Positions 36,950 through 52,571 are shown, counted from the first letter of the stretch. The stretch is DNA of 64,000 bases from Latrodectus hesperus (GCA_037975125.1 CM075858.1:67122140-67186139), one strand, 5' to 3'. Numbers and translations are program-made. The notes: generated by a model from the letters alone, not told the origin.

Positions 36950-39612
36950 GTAAGTATAAAATCTTTATTTTTACGGATGCATTAATACTAAAAGCATAAT
37001 TATATAATAAATTAATTTTAAATTTTATTTTTTATTTTATTTATTGTAAAATATAAAAATCTTACATAAAAAATTAATAAAAAATATAACATAAAAATCT
37101 TTCAAAATTTTTGATTTTCCTTGAATAAATTATTTTGCTCTATTTATGGTAATTCTGAGCGTAGTTTTAAATGATATTTTGATGATATTACCTTTAAATG
37201 ATATTACCTTAAAATGATAAAAAAACATAAAAATTATTCACTGTTTTAAAATTTTATAAGCCATACTTTTTGTCTCTCGCAATGTTATGAATATGAATCA
37301 ACTAAATATTAATGAACTAAAAATCAAAAATGTATTATATTTTACTTAATTAAAAATAATTCTTATAACAAAAATGTTTTTATCGCTCAATGCACTATGA
37401 AATAGCTTATATGATTTAGAGAGGTAAAACTAAATAAAAAAATTAAAAAACACATAAGTATTAAAAAAAATTTAAAAATTCAATTCAATACAATATAATT
37501 AGTTGAGAATTAGTAAATTAATTGCTTAGAATTTTCAGCGTTACATCCATATACGTGATCAAGTATTGTTGCAATTGGGGGGAGTAGGGAATTTTTTTAA
37601 ATAATACTTCGTGTCACGTTTGAAATGTTTTAAGATGGCATAGAGTTTGCTTTAGGTTGGATAATAGCGGAGCCCACACCCTTGGCGAGAAGGATTTTGC
37701 TTGGCGATAATTGTGGCTTGCACTAATCTTGATAATCCTACTTAGATATGGTAAATGAACCTATTTCTGAAATTTCGTTCTGACTTGGCTCTTCATTTTT
37801 CCGGTTTGTAGCTAAGGTGTGGGTTTTCCTAGGATTTTACCTTTGTTTTAGAATATCAGTTTAGTACAGTAAGCATCCATATAGAAAGGATATTTTCTTA
37901 ATTCTGAATTTAATTAAAATTATTTCTGTGAAGATATTTAAGATAGGTTATATAAGGTTTTAAATATTGCATTAAGTTAAATATTCTCTTTGGATGAAAA
38001 TCAACTATTTTTTAGCAATTTATTTCATAATGTTTCTTGATTTGAGAAACATTAATTGTAATGCCTTATCCTGTTTATATAAGTAAATTGTATCTCGATA
38101 ATAACTTTTTCACAGTTGCTAAAATTTTATAAACATAAAGTAAAAAAATGAACAGATCAGAATTCTCCACTGCATATTTTTTATTGCCCTGTTTACTACA
38201 GAGCTCATAAGCAGAAATTAATTTTGGAAAAGGGCGAATTAGTTATTGATTTTAAAGTGTTAAACTCATAATATCTCTTCTTATGATTTTGGAGTTTTAA
38301 GTTTTACTCCAAAATTATAAGTTAAGGTATACTTTTGGTATATTTTATTTATAAGTTTAAAATTAATATTTTTCCTCAAAATTTTTCTCAGATTTATTAT
38401 TGCATAGGAATGAAATGCTTATTTATAAATCTTTAGTATACTTCACTATATTTAGTTTTAAATGGGAAGTTTCTACCATTTGAGGTTATTAATACTTAAA
38501 GTTTGAAACGAAAATTATTGTTTTCCAATATTTGAAATATTAATAATCACATATTTGGATTTTTTTTTTCAAAAAATGAAGCAAATTATTTTTTCTGATT
38601 TCTCACATATTATAATATTAATAATTTATTCATTTTCATTTAAAACATTGGCAAATCTTTATCAACATAATTTTAACCATTGAGCTAGGCTAAATCTTAT
38701 TTAGAAAAATAAAACAAAAGTTTAGAACTTATTTTTTGCTGATATTAAGTAATGTTTATCAATCATTTGAACAATATCAATTAAAAAAATTATCATTTTT
38801 TAAATCTTCCCTCGTTGAAATTTCATAGGATTATAGATTGGAATTTTTCGGAGAGTGGGTATTATAGATTTATATTTACTGCAGCTTATATTATATATTT
38901 GTTGCAGCATCATAATCTAATTGATCATTTCGTCTACACTAACAATTTAATAGTATTCATTGTTAACTATATTTTGTTTCACAGTATTTGCAGTAGTTGG
39001 CGCCCTAGACTATTAAATATTTAAATTTTAAGCATTTTCAAAACCTAGTGACTATTTTCAAATTTTGATTTTTTTTTTTCAAAATAAGAATAGAGTTTTA
39101 ACTGACTTAGGTGATATTTAAAAATCCCTTTTTTTAACTGTTGTTTTGCATTTAGTATTCAAAGAGGGAGTAATTTCTGCTACTTTAAATGTATTTTCAC
39201 ATCAAGAAATTTCGAACTAAACCTTCATGAAAATAATCAATATCATTAGAGATGAGCAAATATTTCAATTTCAAAATAATATTTTATTGAATCACTAATT
39301 TAACTTTTAATAGTTATGTTATGCTTGTACATAAATTTTTAATATAAAATTGTCACTGATAGCATTTGCTTAACATTATAAACTTATTTAAATTTTAATG
39401 TAGGAAAACCCAATTATTAATAAATATAAACAACCTTTATGTTTAACATGTTTTAAAAAAATTTCTTTCATGTAAGTAAATAATATTTCAAACTTTATAA
39501 GTAGCTCAAAGCATATGATAAAATTTTATCATCATGTTTTTATTCAGCTTTATTGATAACAATTTTATATTGAATTTATATTTATTTATAATGTATTCCC
39601 TTTTGCTTATAG
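36950..39612 (+). other. Intron (2.7 kb)
   Basis: AT-rich. A GC-richer block near 37550-37850 may be an old repeat, but neither strand gives a recognisable protein. I see no exon candidate that stays open in phase 1. Confidence 0.5.
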
Positions 39613-39624
39613 GAATCGCACCTG
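39613..39624 (+). CDS. 12-nt micro-exon, hendecad second half
   Basis: Acceptor TTTTGCTTATAG, donor GTAAGA. Encodes R-I-A-P, one residue short of the usual five. Confidence 0.75.
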
Positions 39625-40636
39625 GTAAGAAATTATTTTTACTATTGTATTTTATAAGCTTTTTAGTTTTTTAACGTTTAATGGTATATTTATAAGACGT
39701 TTTATTACAAATAAATAGGGTAATAATAAATATAAATAAATATATTTCTATCACATATATTTACAGACAATCTAATTTAAATAAAATTAATATAGCTTAA
39801 TTCTGATAAGAAGTTATATTTTGTATTTTACATTGATATTTTATGACAAAATATTATTCACATATAAGTTGACAAAATAAACTTTAAGTTGAAATCATTT
39901 ATTTTTCAAATGATAGATATTACGACTTTAGCTAATACGCCAAGAATATAGTAACAATAACATACATTTTTGTTCTTAAAAATAGTATATAAATATATTG
40001 TTTTTTATTCTGTTTGCAAAGAGTTTATATTAATATTCAACTTACAATTATTTAAAAATTAACACATTTTATTGAGAATTTATAGATTGATTGAAATGTT
40101 AATCTGAGAAATTAAAGCAAATGAAAATGTATGAAATAAAAAAGTTACAAGAGCAAAGGTACATAGTAGAATGTAAAAAAAAGGTTTTTCAATAATATTG
40201 TTTCAAATAAATTATTATTTGTTGCTAATTTCACCATTTGAAATAACAAATTAACAATATTTATCATTAATGTCCCTTTTATAAAATATAAATATTTAAG
40301 TTTTAATTGAGAAGTTATTAATCAGAAAAAAATTTTTTCGTAAACTAATGATAAAGTTTGAACAGTAACAATGCAAAATCATGCAGAAACAGAAAAAATA
40401 TTATACATATTTTATAATAAATATTAAGTATATTTTTAAAATATTAATCGTTAAAAGCGATGTTTATAAGTAATTACAAATATTACTTTTGATTACTAAA
40501 CTTATAAGTAATTAAAGATTTGTGAGTATAATAAATAGTTATGTAATAATTTTTCAAAACACAATTATCTGATAAAATTCTAAATGACTTTCTAAACGTT
40601 AGGTATAAACTTATTTCATATTTTTTTGCATCATGC

Positions 40637-40997
<361 letters not shown>

Positions 40998-41083
40998 TCT
41001 AGTTCTACAATAAATACCTAATAATGTAATATCGTGTTTATTTTCACTTTTGATATTTCATAAATATTTTATGTGTATTGCAG

Positions 41084-41101
41084 AACATGGGCTAGTGAAC
41101 A
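41084..41101 (+). CDS. 18-nt micro-exon, hendecad first half
   Basis: Acceptor GTGTATTGCAG, donor GTAAGT. Encodes E-H-G-L-V-N; Glu replaces the usual first hydrophobic residue. Confidence 0.82.
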
Positions 41102-41670
41102 GTAAGTACCTTTTAAGTTTTTAAAGTTTCAATAAACATTTATATAAATATATGTATATCCATAAACAGAGAATATTTTCACAAATTAGATCTAAATTGT
41201 TTTGAAATTAATATAAAATCTTATTAATCTTATAAGAAAATGAATGTAATTTTAGTTAAAAAATATTATACTGCCAAACTATTTTTTTCATCTAACTGAT
41301 TTATGTTTGGATTTTAGATCATTTATTTAAATTTATAAAATATTTAAGGTTTAAAATGGGAAAATTTAAACCCATTAAAAATGGGAGTTTTAATTTCACT
41401 TTATTTTATATAATTGATGTTATACACATTTTTTTCTAAGCATTAAACAATTTGTATCTTTTTTTAACAATTGATATCGATATGGTCTTATAGATTTCTT
41501 TTTAATAAATATAGTTCTTTATTATTTGCATGTGAAATAAGTTTCATAAATCAGGAAAATTTACAAGTTTCTAGCATATTTCCCATTATACTAAGTATAT
41601 CTTTTTAGATTATTGTTCAAAATCAAATATGTCATAAAAAGTAAATAAAAACTGTCATTTCTCATTTCAG

Positions 41671-41685
41671 ATGTTGGAAAAGGAT
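41671..41685 (+). CDS. 15-nt micro-exon, hendecad second half
   Basis: Acceptor TCTCATTTCAG, donor GTAAGA. Encodes N-V-G-K-G. Confidence 0.83.
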
Positions 41686-42600
41686 GTAAGATGTTTTATT
41701 TTCTTAAATTATAACTTTTATGACAACAGTTTATAAGCTATATCATATTTCGCGCATAAAATAAAAGAAAATCACTAAAACAATAAAACTGTTATTGACT
41801 AATAATAAGTGTTTTTGATAAATTATAGAGTGCACGTTTAAAATAACTCATTCAATTTTTAACCTTAAAGAACTTTTCATTAGAAAACATGCTTGACAAT
41901 TTATTGAAATATAAAGAACTGTATAAATATTTTCTTTAAAATTTATTAAAACATAAAAAGGATGTTATAATATATTAGTGTAAAATAAAAACGTTTCATG
42001 AAATTGTAAATTACATACGACAGTAAATTGTTTTACGCAGCCAACTTTTTTACCTGTAATATTTGTATAGTTTATACAATATTACACATGCTTACTAAGT
42101 TCCTAAGCCTGCCTTAAATTTATAAAATTAATTAATTTAGTTCACAATAAATAGTTAATTTTTAAATAATACAATATAATTTTATAATTATGCAGAAAAC
42201 TAAAAACACTTAAAATAAAATTAAATTAAAAAATATAATTAAATAAAATTAATATAAAATTAAAAAATTAACACTAATTAAAATAAATTAAGTATAAAAT
42301 ATAATAAAGTATAAAAAACCTATTTATTATTATTAGATATTATTTAGATAATTTTCCTTTATTGTTTGAACTTATGTGTGTTAAATCAAGGCAATTTCAT
42401 TAAAACAGTGTTTTTATAAATAGTTCATATATAAAAAATGTTTATAATTATTAAATATTTTACTATATCTATTTATATTATTTTATTTAATGTCTTAACC
42501 TATTATATTTCCTTTTAATTTTTATTTAATGATATAAAGCAAAATTTTATTTTCATTTCGGTATGATAGTAAAAGTTTTTTTTTCCTTACTTACTTTTAG

Positions 42601-42618
42601 TGGATGCACTGTTTGAAT
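42601..42618 (+). CDS. 18-nt micro-exon, hendecad first half
   Basis: Acceptor TTACTTTTAG, donor GTAAGT. Encodes L-D-A-L-F-E. Confidence 0.85.
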
Positions 42619-43001
42619 GTAAGTAGAAAATGAAAATTATTTACTTCAAAAACATAAACTTTAAAAAATCTGCTATAATCTCCAATAAACAATTGCTTTA
42701 ATTTACTCATTAATTTATTTAGTATATTATTTAATTATGGTAATTAAAATTATATATTTAAAATAGAAGGGAAAACTAGTATTTTTAATAAGTGTATAAT
42801 TTAAAATACCTACTATCAAAAAATATATTCTATGAGTTAAAAATAAAGAAAATTTCTATTTTTAAATAAAATGTACAGCATAATTTTTTTTATTTTCTTT
42901 AATTGATAATTTTAATTTCTTTATCTTAATCAAAAAATACAATTTCTATTAATTTTCATAATTATTGATTCTCCCGTTATATGTATTTCTTTTGTTTCCA
43001 G

Positions 43002-43016
43002 ACGGCATCAGGGGAA
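43002..43016 (+). CDS. 15-nt micro-exon, hendecad second half
   Basis: Acceptor TTTTGTTTCCAG, donor GTAAGT. Encodes Y-G-I-R-G. Confidence 0.83.
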
Positions 43017-43691
43017 GTAAGTATTTATGTTATTATAAATTTTAAATAAAATACTAATTTTAAGTTCAATTATGATTATTAAGAGAAAGACTTTATAATA
43101 AAACACAAGAAATTTATTCCAAACCTAATACTAAAAATTTTTCAGTATTTATATTTACTAATCAATGTCATCAAAGATTAAAAGTTTATTAATTAATATA
43201 AAAATACGTGATTATTTTTACAAATATTATATTATATAGACAATTATTTGTGTGGCGTTCTTAGAGTATTGAATTTTTCGTATTCAATAAATTTACTTAT
43301 TAAAATTGTTAGAGGAAATTTTACTCTTTATTTAATCACACAAACAATTTTGCCTAGTAATTACTTTATTTTCTTTCTAGTAATTACTTTATTCAATTAC
43401 TTTATTTTGCATAAGGAAACATTTCATTGATGGAACAATTTAGTATTATAGAGAAATCATTTTGAATATTTTGTTTCAAGCTAAATTATATAATTTTACT
43501 TATTTATTTCAAGTTATGTTAAATTTAAGAAGTTTTTCTTACATTTTAATCTGTATAAAAATATTAGCAATTGTTCTCCCGTGGAGAGAGATATCATGTA
43601 ATATAATTACGTACATCTTAAAATTAAGAATTTTTTTATCATTATCATTAATTTATCATTATTAAAATTTTATCATTTATCTTTTTTATAG

Positions 43692-43709
43692 TAAAGAGAG
43701 GATTAGATG
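43692..43709 (+). CDS. 18-nt micro-exon, hendecad first half
   Basis: Acceptor CTTTTTTATAG, donor GTAAGT. Encodes I-K-R-G-L-D. Read alone the exon begins TAA, but the split codon gives ATA (Ile). Confidence 0.82.
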
Positions 43710-45561
43710 GTAAGTATACAATATGTATTTATGTTATCTATTTGATTATATATAAGGAAATTACTTACACAAAAATAATCAGTTGTGTAAGTTTTTATAA
43801 TTTGTTATATTTATGTAATTTTTTTGAATTTGGAAATTATTAACGGTAGGAATTTCTCTCTCATATACAAAAAATAACAATTTACTCAACACGAGGTCAA
43901 GTCTCATGAATAAAATTCTTTATTAATAATAATACTGTGATAAAATTCTGAAACTAAAACAAATTGAAGTTTATTGAAACATTTATTCGATGTAAAATAA
44001 TGATAGATATAATTCTAAAGTTATCCTAAGCTGTGAATTGATTTTCAGACCTTCCATCAACACAGCTTTCAATTAAACAATGAGCCTTAATTTTATACGG
44101 TGACAAATTAATTTTATAATGACAAAACCCTTAATTTTATACGGTTAAGTCAATTAAACAAATTATTCTCTATTAAATAAAGAAAGATTATGGTATCATT
44201 TGAACATTGAAAATCATTACACACGAAATGTTGAATTCACGTTTTGTGTTTGAGAATACAGTGTTTCTTGAGAATTTTCCTCTAGTGAGTTTTGCTTTTC
44301 TGGAATAGTCTTTTTAATGTTAAACTGGTTCAATTGAATTGGCAAATATTTCTTGACAAATTTGATCAAATACACTAAACCGCTTATTTATGGAAAATAA
44401 AAAGTGTCTTGTAAATGTTTTACCACTTTCAACCCTCTTATGAGAGTAATTTTCTTAAAAAGTGAGTGTTTTTAACATTCAAGGTTTTTACTCATGATTA
44501 TGAGTATTGCTCGATATGCTTTTTTTTTATTTAAAAAACAATTTAGAATTTTTTTATTTTGTTACATTGTTTTATAAATGTAAACATTGAAATCACTTTT
44601 TTTAATTTTTATGCACTTAGTTAAACATACAAGTTGTAATATGTTTCCTGGTAGCTTTGTTTGTAACTTAATTGCTTAATATCTAAAATTGTTACCAGTT
44701 TCATTACAAGAAATAGTCTTAACATTATAGAAATTACACATTTTATGCTTATAGTGTCTTTAAAGTATTATTTTCAAAGAAATATAAAGGCAAGAAATGT
44801 AATTAAAATTTTAAAATAAGAAAATATGATTTAAATTTGTAAATTACTGTTGAAAATTTAATATTTATTAGGAAATGAATTATGATATTTTCATTGTATT
44901 AGTAAATATAATTTATTTATGTCAACATAACCATATGAAAAACATATTTTCGAAATTTCTAAAAAGTTAACGTAAAGGTAAAAAGAAATTTTGATTAAAT
45001 GAGAAATAGATAAATAGTATTCTTCTAGAAGAAACAACATTTCTGTGTGCAAGGTAAAACTTAAAGTCCTACTCATTGCGTGTATCAATTAATGTATTTT
45101 AAAAAAATATACATTAATTTATTTATAAAAGGGTGCTCTTAAAACATATAATAGGTTCTTCAAGCAAAATCATTATCTTGGAATATAATATTTTCAACTA
45201 GTTTTTATTTTTCTCAAAATTTAAAAGAAATTGTTCATAGTATCATGTATTTATAAATAATAATTGAAAATTATTACAAATTATTAAAATTTTTATTTTT
45301 ATTTGCATATTTCTTTATATTTTGTTTGTTTTATTTTATATCTTTACTCTTTAATTTCGTTATTAATAATATAATAAAATATAAAATAAAAGCCTTTAAA
45401 AATAACAGTTAAAAATTATTTCTTAAAAAGTATTTGATTACTTTAAAATACGTCACTAAGCATTCAAATCATTATTAAATAATAATATTAATATTAAATA
45501 AATTTTAAAAATATTCGCTTTTATTATATACTTCTTATTATCATAATTTATTCTTTTAAAG
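43710..45561 (+). other. Intron (1.9 kb)
   Basis: AT-rich with no transposon protein and no phase-compatible exon that I can support. Confidence 0.5.
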
Positions 45562-45576
45562 ATGCTGCTTGTGGAT
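45562..45576 (+). CDS. 15-nt micro-exon, hendecad second half
   Basis: Acceptor TTCTTTTAAAG, donor GTAAGT. Encodes D-A-A-C-G, a near-copy of the exon at 34460, and carries the second Cys of the product. Confidence 0.82.
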
Positions 45577-45956
45577 GTAAGTAGACCTTTGAAAACTTAA
45601 AAATTATTTTCCTTTACTGATAGTGTATTTTGCTTTAATTTACTTATATACAAGATATAATGTATCAAATTCTGTAATATATTTAAGCAAAATATTGTCT
45701 TTTAAACTGTTATCTACTGAAGTTAAATGTTTCTTAAAAACACATTTTCAATTTTGATAGCAAAAAAACTGTTGAAAATATATTGAAACTGTTGAAAATA
45801 TGAAAACTGTTGAAAAACTAGAACAAATTTCTAAGGAAATGGTTGATAACTATAAAGTCAATATTAAAATGTGTTTATTTAAGGAATTAAAATAAAGTTT
45901 TTGTTCGTATTCATGCTATAAGGTGCATTATGTTTCATATCATATCTTTGTATGAG

Positions 45957-46052
45957 TCAAAGCTTTGTCTGATTCCCTTTTAGTGTGTTATATTAATATT
46001 TTAAAAATTAGTGTAAAGTCTGTGGAAACAAATAAATCAGACAAAGCTTTGA
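45957..46052. repeat. Inverted repeat, 18-bp arms
   Basis: TCAAAGCTTTGTCTGATT at 45957-45974 is matched by its exact reverse complement at 46035-46052, with a 60-nt spacer. Confidence 0.85.
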
Positions 46053-46845
46053 TTTATGCACTTTATGTGAGTATATAAGTTTAATAATTGATTAAATTAA
46101 ATTTGAATTTTTTATTAAATAGAACAATTAATTAATTGGATACGTAATCATTATTAATTAATATATACTTGTCCAAAATGGTGAATATGAAAAAATTAAT
46201 TTATATTATTTATTTATAATTTTATTTTTAATGATATAAATATATCTTTATATTCACAAAATGAAATGAAAACCTTTTTCGATGAACTTTTGCGGCTGAT
46301 TAGACACATGTTTGGCAATTCTTTTCACTTAAAATACTGATGTAAAAATGAGCATATAAATGCTTATATTTTTATTAATTAAAATAATTAATGTCAGCTG
46401 TTATTTATAGTAAATTATTTTGTATAGCTTAAGTTTACAATATTATTAGAAGCACAGACATTCTTCAAGATATTCAATTTATACAGTATTAGACATGTTA
46501 TCTTCAAAAACTGAGTCATGTATATTAGAATTTATTGAAGTTTTTTTTAGTTTGATAGAGCTCTATTTTTAAATTAGATCATGTTGTAATTTCATGCAGT
46601 ATCATTCAAAATAAAGAAAATAACATCAGATATCTTATTAAATTTCTTATCATTAGGAAGTTTAATATTCTCTTCCTTTTCAATTTATTATTTTGATAAT
46701 GGTATGTTTGTCAATCTACGGTTGATTTTAGATCAAAAAATTCTATTTTGACCAACATACAGATTAAAAAGATTCCAAACCATACCAAGTATAGGCACTC
46801 AAAGTGGGAATCAAACCAAAGAGTTGAAAGCCACACACACAGATC

Positions 46846-47265
46846 ACTATTTGGGTGAGCTCCAGTGGCTCAGTAGCTTCACTCCGCTTCCCGTAAGCTC
46901 AGCAAAGTGAAGCATCATTTGCCGCGGGCAGTGGTTGAGAGAGTGACCACGGTGTACTCTCCTTCACTGGGTTGCTGGAACTCCGTGGGTTGGGGATATG
47001 TTAACGTTAATATGTGACGTCCAATGTCCTTCCGCTAGTGTGGCATGGATGTGGAGAGGAGGGTGTCAGCTCAGGTGTGGCCTCGTCACCTGACCGTGGT
47101 TCAAAATTACGAGGCACCTTAAAAAGAGCAAAGTCGTACTTTCACCTTCGTGGTGCTCTGATCCAAACGAAAGACGCTCTCTATTGACTTATTTCGCACA
47201 GCCAAAGGCATAGCGAGCTTGGTTTGTCCAAGTGTCATAAGCAACAACAACACAACACACTATTT
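46846..47265 (+). repeat. SINE-like dispersed repeat, plus strand
   Basis: GC-rich block starting with a box A-like TGGCTCAGTAGCTTCACTC and ending in an AACAACAACAC tail, with GGTTCAAAATTACGAGG resembling a box B further in. Its 3' part recurs inverted at 24600-24750. Confidence 0.65.
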
Positions 47266-47585
47266 CGGTTTTTAATTTTTCTAATTTTTTCACTTAAATT
47301 TTATTTAAACATATTTTATCATATTTTCCAAAATGAAAGTGAGGATGATAGCTGATGATATATTTTATAAAGAATTATTAAGCTATTCTTTTACGTCTAT
47401 GAGATGGATGCTTCGTCTTTTTCCAGGTGTTCTCCATTTAGTTAAATGAATACTGAACAATCGAAAAAAAGTTTTTTCGAAATGCGATTCGTATAGTGGA
47501 TAGTAAAATTATTTGCAGCAGTTTTATTACACTGCACATAAGTATTCCACTACTTGTTGTCAAATATACCATTAGGGTTTGTGGC

Positions 47586-47777
47586 CTAAACATAGGATAT
47601 ACGTTTTTCAGAGCGAGAGTCTATTGTTCGGTACCAGTCATGATTGAACAATGATTGAGGAATATTGCTCTTCTGTATGTAATTTGTCGGTGTAGGTACA
47701 GTGCATCTTTCTGGGTTTTCTCCCTTGAAGTACATAAATACGTCACACTGTTGAAGATAATTCTTCTCCGGAGGCAA
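47586..47777 (-). other. Unrecognised minus-strand open frame, possibly repeat-derived
   Basis: 63 codons beginning MPPEKNYLQQCDVFMYFKGE. The GC content is higher than the surroundings, which suggests an inserted element, but I do not recognise the protein and there are no splice or promoter signals to support a gene. Confidence 0.2.
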
Positions 47778-50149
47778 TTTACGCCTTGAAAATTAAAATA
47801 CCTTATAATAATCTAAACCTAGTCTGCAAACTGTTTCGTTTCGTTGTTAATCAGTGTCTAATGTTTAATTTATAAAATATATTTGTGCTATGAATACGAG
47901 GCTTGAAAAAATTTATTGTTTATTTATTTATAGTTATTAAAAAATTGTTTATTTATTATAAATTACTGAGTTCTGATTACATATTTTTATCTGTAAATTG
48001 AAATTTTATTTTGATTATAAAAAGAAAATTTCAAACAAATACATTTTACATTACTTCATTTAATCTGTTTACAAAAATTATTCATTTATATTTTGAAATA
48101 TTTTAAGTATTCAATTGTAATACGTATTTTTGCTTTAACATTTTATAGAGATATTAAAAATAAATTTAAGTTGTGCTTCTCAATATTTTTGATGACGCCA
48201 CCATTTTATAGCTTTGTTTTGAAAAACGTGGAAGGTTCTGAAGTTGAATAAGTTTCTGATTTTTCTTTTATTATTTAATAACTTCGTTTTAAAAATTATT
48301 GCTTGTTTCTTCCATGTCAGTCACAGTATTTTGAAACTCTTTGATAATGCTATTAAGAGAAACCAAATAAAAAAATAAATCTAAAATAATAATCACCTGT
48401 AGAAAAATATTTTCAAGTTTCTGCGTTTTTCTTTAAATTAAATATATCAAGAAAAATAACTGTAAGAAAGTTAAAATAATATGTATTATAAAAAACCACT
48501 TTCGAATGTAATTTTTCATTAGACCACATGAATGAAAATGTTATTGAAATAACAAGTCATGCAATTATATGTACTTTTTAAAATAAATTTAAGCTGAGTA
48601 AAATATATAACATTTGTCATTATTTTTCAATAAACAATTTTAGGAAAATTTTAGCTCATTCCTATGTATTAAAAACAATAAGTTCATTAATTTATGAAAG
48701 CTGTTATTTAAATCTAAGGGATTAAGCTCATAAAAGTCCCACATTTATAAGATACGAATGCAGATTACTTCATAAAAATATTTAATACTCTGGAGTACAC
48801 TAACTTAATTTGATAAGACATTGCATGTTTTGCATTTTAAAAAATATATACGCTAATGTAGTTTATGCACTAGATTAAATTCGTTGAAAATTGGGTGTTA
48901 GCATCGTAAGAAGATATTAATTGTTCTTAAGTAAAAATATCGCAGATTAATTTAGTTGAACACTGGTACTTCAATCTTACTTTTATGTTTACTCTAAATC
49001 AATGGAAACTACTTACAGTTTTTGCCTAAATCAGTTACATAGATACTTTTTAGTACATACTTATACATGAAAAATTACATTTTTTATTCAATGTGCATAT
49101 GATGCATTAAATTTTAAAAATGATGCCGTTACAAAAATTTAAAACCATATATTATTTGTGGAATAAAATCCAATAAATCATAGAAATAGTTTCTAAACTT
49201 GCTACATATTTGTCTTAAAAAATAATTTTATTAAAGTTTTTAATTATAATAATTAAAATCGATTAGTTTGAGTACCCTAATTTTTCATTGTAATTTAACA
49301 AACGTTTCTGAAACAATATTATGCTGATAGATATTTTTTGCTGTTAACCATTAATAAATATGTTTCTTTTTTTTTTTTTTTTTTTTTACTTTTCTGAATT
49401 AAAGCATGCATATTTTCTTGGGTATCAGGAAATAAAAAGTGATGATATCGACAGAGTGAGAAACTTTTAAGAATTAAGTGTTCAAATGAGACAATTGCTT
49501 ATATACGGTAATGACAAGAAATTTCGTAACAGAACTAAATATATTTATATATCAGACATTTAGAGTATAGAATAAATTATCTGTTCATAGAATAAATCGG
49601 AAACATTTTATTTAAACATACACCGAACGTCAAAATCACAAATAAAATGTTTCCCATTGAGAACCTAGATTCAAAACATTTAAACGTAGGTATTTCTTAG
49701 AATATTTTGAATGGTTTCGAATCTCAATCCAATCAAAAATACATCGTATTCGCTAATGGTGTCTGGAGCACACGAAATATTTCGTGGTCACAATATCCTT
49801 TACGTGAAATAATACTTCAGGGGGTGACAGACCAAACCAGGGGATTTTCTGCTTGGTGGTGTCTCCACAGTACGAAGACCCACTTTGTGTACGATGGTAC
49901 ATCATCTACTTTGTGTTCCACTAGATAAAATGCCATCAATTTCACCCCTTGCAGTGCTGAAAGGTAAAAATTTTAGTAACCGGGCAATATTTAACAAAAC
50001 ATATATACGCACATATTTATATTTATTTAAGTATATCTCCGGGTTCTATCTCAGAAGAAGAACTTTATTCATAAGTTTACGAATTTTATTTATTGGTTTA
50101 GTACTTTTGAGTTTTATAGACATATGAACAAAACATGTGCAAACTATAT

Positions 50150-50950
50150 GACACTTAAATAGATCCATTATCCGTGAAAGATCTTCCTGGGTCAACCTAG
50201 GAAGGATAACCTCTATACAGTAATGATCTCTGGTTACAGAAACTATATAGAAAACGAAGATCTCAGTTCACCTTTTCATAATATTTTCTTCCCTGATGAG
50301 AATTCCAGTATCATTGTAACGTTCTTTTTCCATGATTTAACTGGGATGAAGTCATGTCTTGACCACAATCTCCAGATTAACTTTCGTTGAGTATCGCTTT
50401 TTGTATTGAAATAACTCTAATCAGAAAGATGACACGACTCATTTAATGAGATGACCTGTTTTTTGTTTTTTGCACTACTCTGAGCAGTAGCGCCGATGGC
50501 CAGCTTTCAAAGGGAAATAGCGTTTAAGACAACGAATAAATATCCCACCTTTGAGGACATACCTGGATACAATAAGCCATGACATTTGTCTTTCTATTGC
50601 TGTACACAGCTTAGAGAAATGGTGCTTGAGGACTGGTTACGGATTATTTACACCTGTAGAGTGATATATTAATTATATACCGCAGTTGTTTTCCTGGGAT
50701 TATCACCACCAACATTTCTAACTGCTGTATCTATGTTTCGAAAGATTTTCCAAGTGCACAGAAAGGCACTTCATTGACTCAGATTTCTTTAGCTATATCG
50801 GTTACACTACACCCCACCTCTAACTTTCCAATTATAATTCAATAAGGTATGAAGTTGCCCAAGTACTTTCTAGTCATATTTCACGACAGAACTCACTTGA
50901 GCTTTCAGCAAATGTCTTTAATTGTGTCTCCCTCCTTCTTTTTACAGTAA
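50150..50950 (-). pseudogene. Strongly decayed Tc1-like transposase
   Basis: Minus-strand fragments in broken frames recall Tc1 order: GKLEVGCSVTDIAKEI near 50800 (helix-turn-helix), then SRVIFLIRVISIQ near 50430, resembling the first catalytic region with the DESRF motif lost. No ends can be defined. The block at 49700-49930 may belong to it but is not identifiable. Confidence 0.5.
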
Positions 50951-51240
50951 TCTTGAATTTCGTACACCAACCACAAATGTTTTGCCTATGCTTATATCTC
51001 CTGTTACGTTTTGTTCCCGATATTTACATGCGCTTGACTTTTCTACTTAATTGCATATTAATTATATTGAAATCTAGAGTCTTGGTTCTGCAACTTCTCT
51101 GCTATCAATTTAAAACTAAGCTCTACAAAATTAAAAAGAAAGCTAATATTTATATTTTTAATATAATGTAATAATAAAATAATTTCCTGGTATGAGAGAA
51201 TTTTATTTTATGTAACAATAAAATGCATTTACACTAGAAT

Positions 51241-51561
<321 letters not shown>

Positions 51562-51740
51562 GAAACAATATTTTAATATAAGAGATAGCAAGAATATAAT
51601 ATACTGCAACTTTATTAACCATTTTAGTCTCTTAAATAATGAATACATTTATAAGATTATATTTTTATGAGATATATATTTCGATATACATTATATATTA
51701 ATATATTTATGAGCTTATTTTATATTTTTTCTATTTTCAG

Positions 51741-51758
51741 TGGGCAGTATTGCAAATG
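51741..51758 (+). CDS. 18-nt micro-exon, hendecad first half
   Basis: Acceptor CTATTTTCAG, donor GTAAGG. Encodes L-G-S-I-A-N, near the consensus and similar to L-G-N-I-G-R at 58277. Confidence 0.85.
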
Positions 51759-52571
51759 GTAAGGATTTTATTTGAAACACACAAAATATATATTATATAT
51801 GGATATATAAGTATATACTTATTGTACAAATGCTTTTAAATCTTAAATAATAATTGGTTTCATTAGTAATGAATTCTGAAATTCAAAATTTATAAAAAGT
51901 GATGTAAAGTCCTATTTCAAACCTGTTTTATCTATTATAACCATTAACTAGATTACTTCTAGTTGCATTATATAATTAAATATTTATCAAACTCATTACA
52001 ATTCATTTATTTAAACATCAGTAATATACGTTACAGTATGGATTCATATTTTGCTGAAAAATTATTAAACGAACCTCAAATTTATAAAAGAAAATTTTAT
52101 AATTAAATCTAGGTTCCTATAATTCACTTAAATTAACAATCTTTATACAGTGTTTCATCCATTTTCATTAAAATCACTTAGTTAATAAAATCTGATGTTA
52201 TCAAATAGTTAGAATTCAGTGTAAGTTATTTAGCTTGCATTAAAAGTTTGAAGCTTAAGAAAAATTTTACATAACTGATCTGAGAATATAACTAATTTTT
52301 TGCTTAATTAATTTAATTTTATCAATTATTAAATCTAAAATAAATTTGGTGTCAGGTAATCTAGAGTAAAATGGCTTAAATTACATGATTTCTATTAAAT
52401 ATATGTATATAATTTTTATTGCTGCTTTTATAATTATTTTTAAATATTTAAAGTTTTTTTTATTTCATTATATGGTACACTTTTTTCAAAAAAAAATCGT
52501 GTTACATTTCTTGTGAATCTTTTAAGGATTTTAATTATTTGATTATTCTAACAAAAAATTTTTATTTGCAG

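Noticed and set aside
37856..37866. TTTAGTACA between ATATCAG and GTAAGC
   Set aside because: Gives an in-frame stop (TT TAG) in phase 1.
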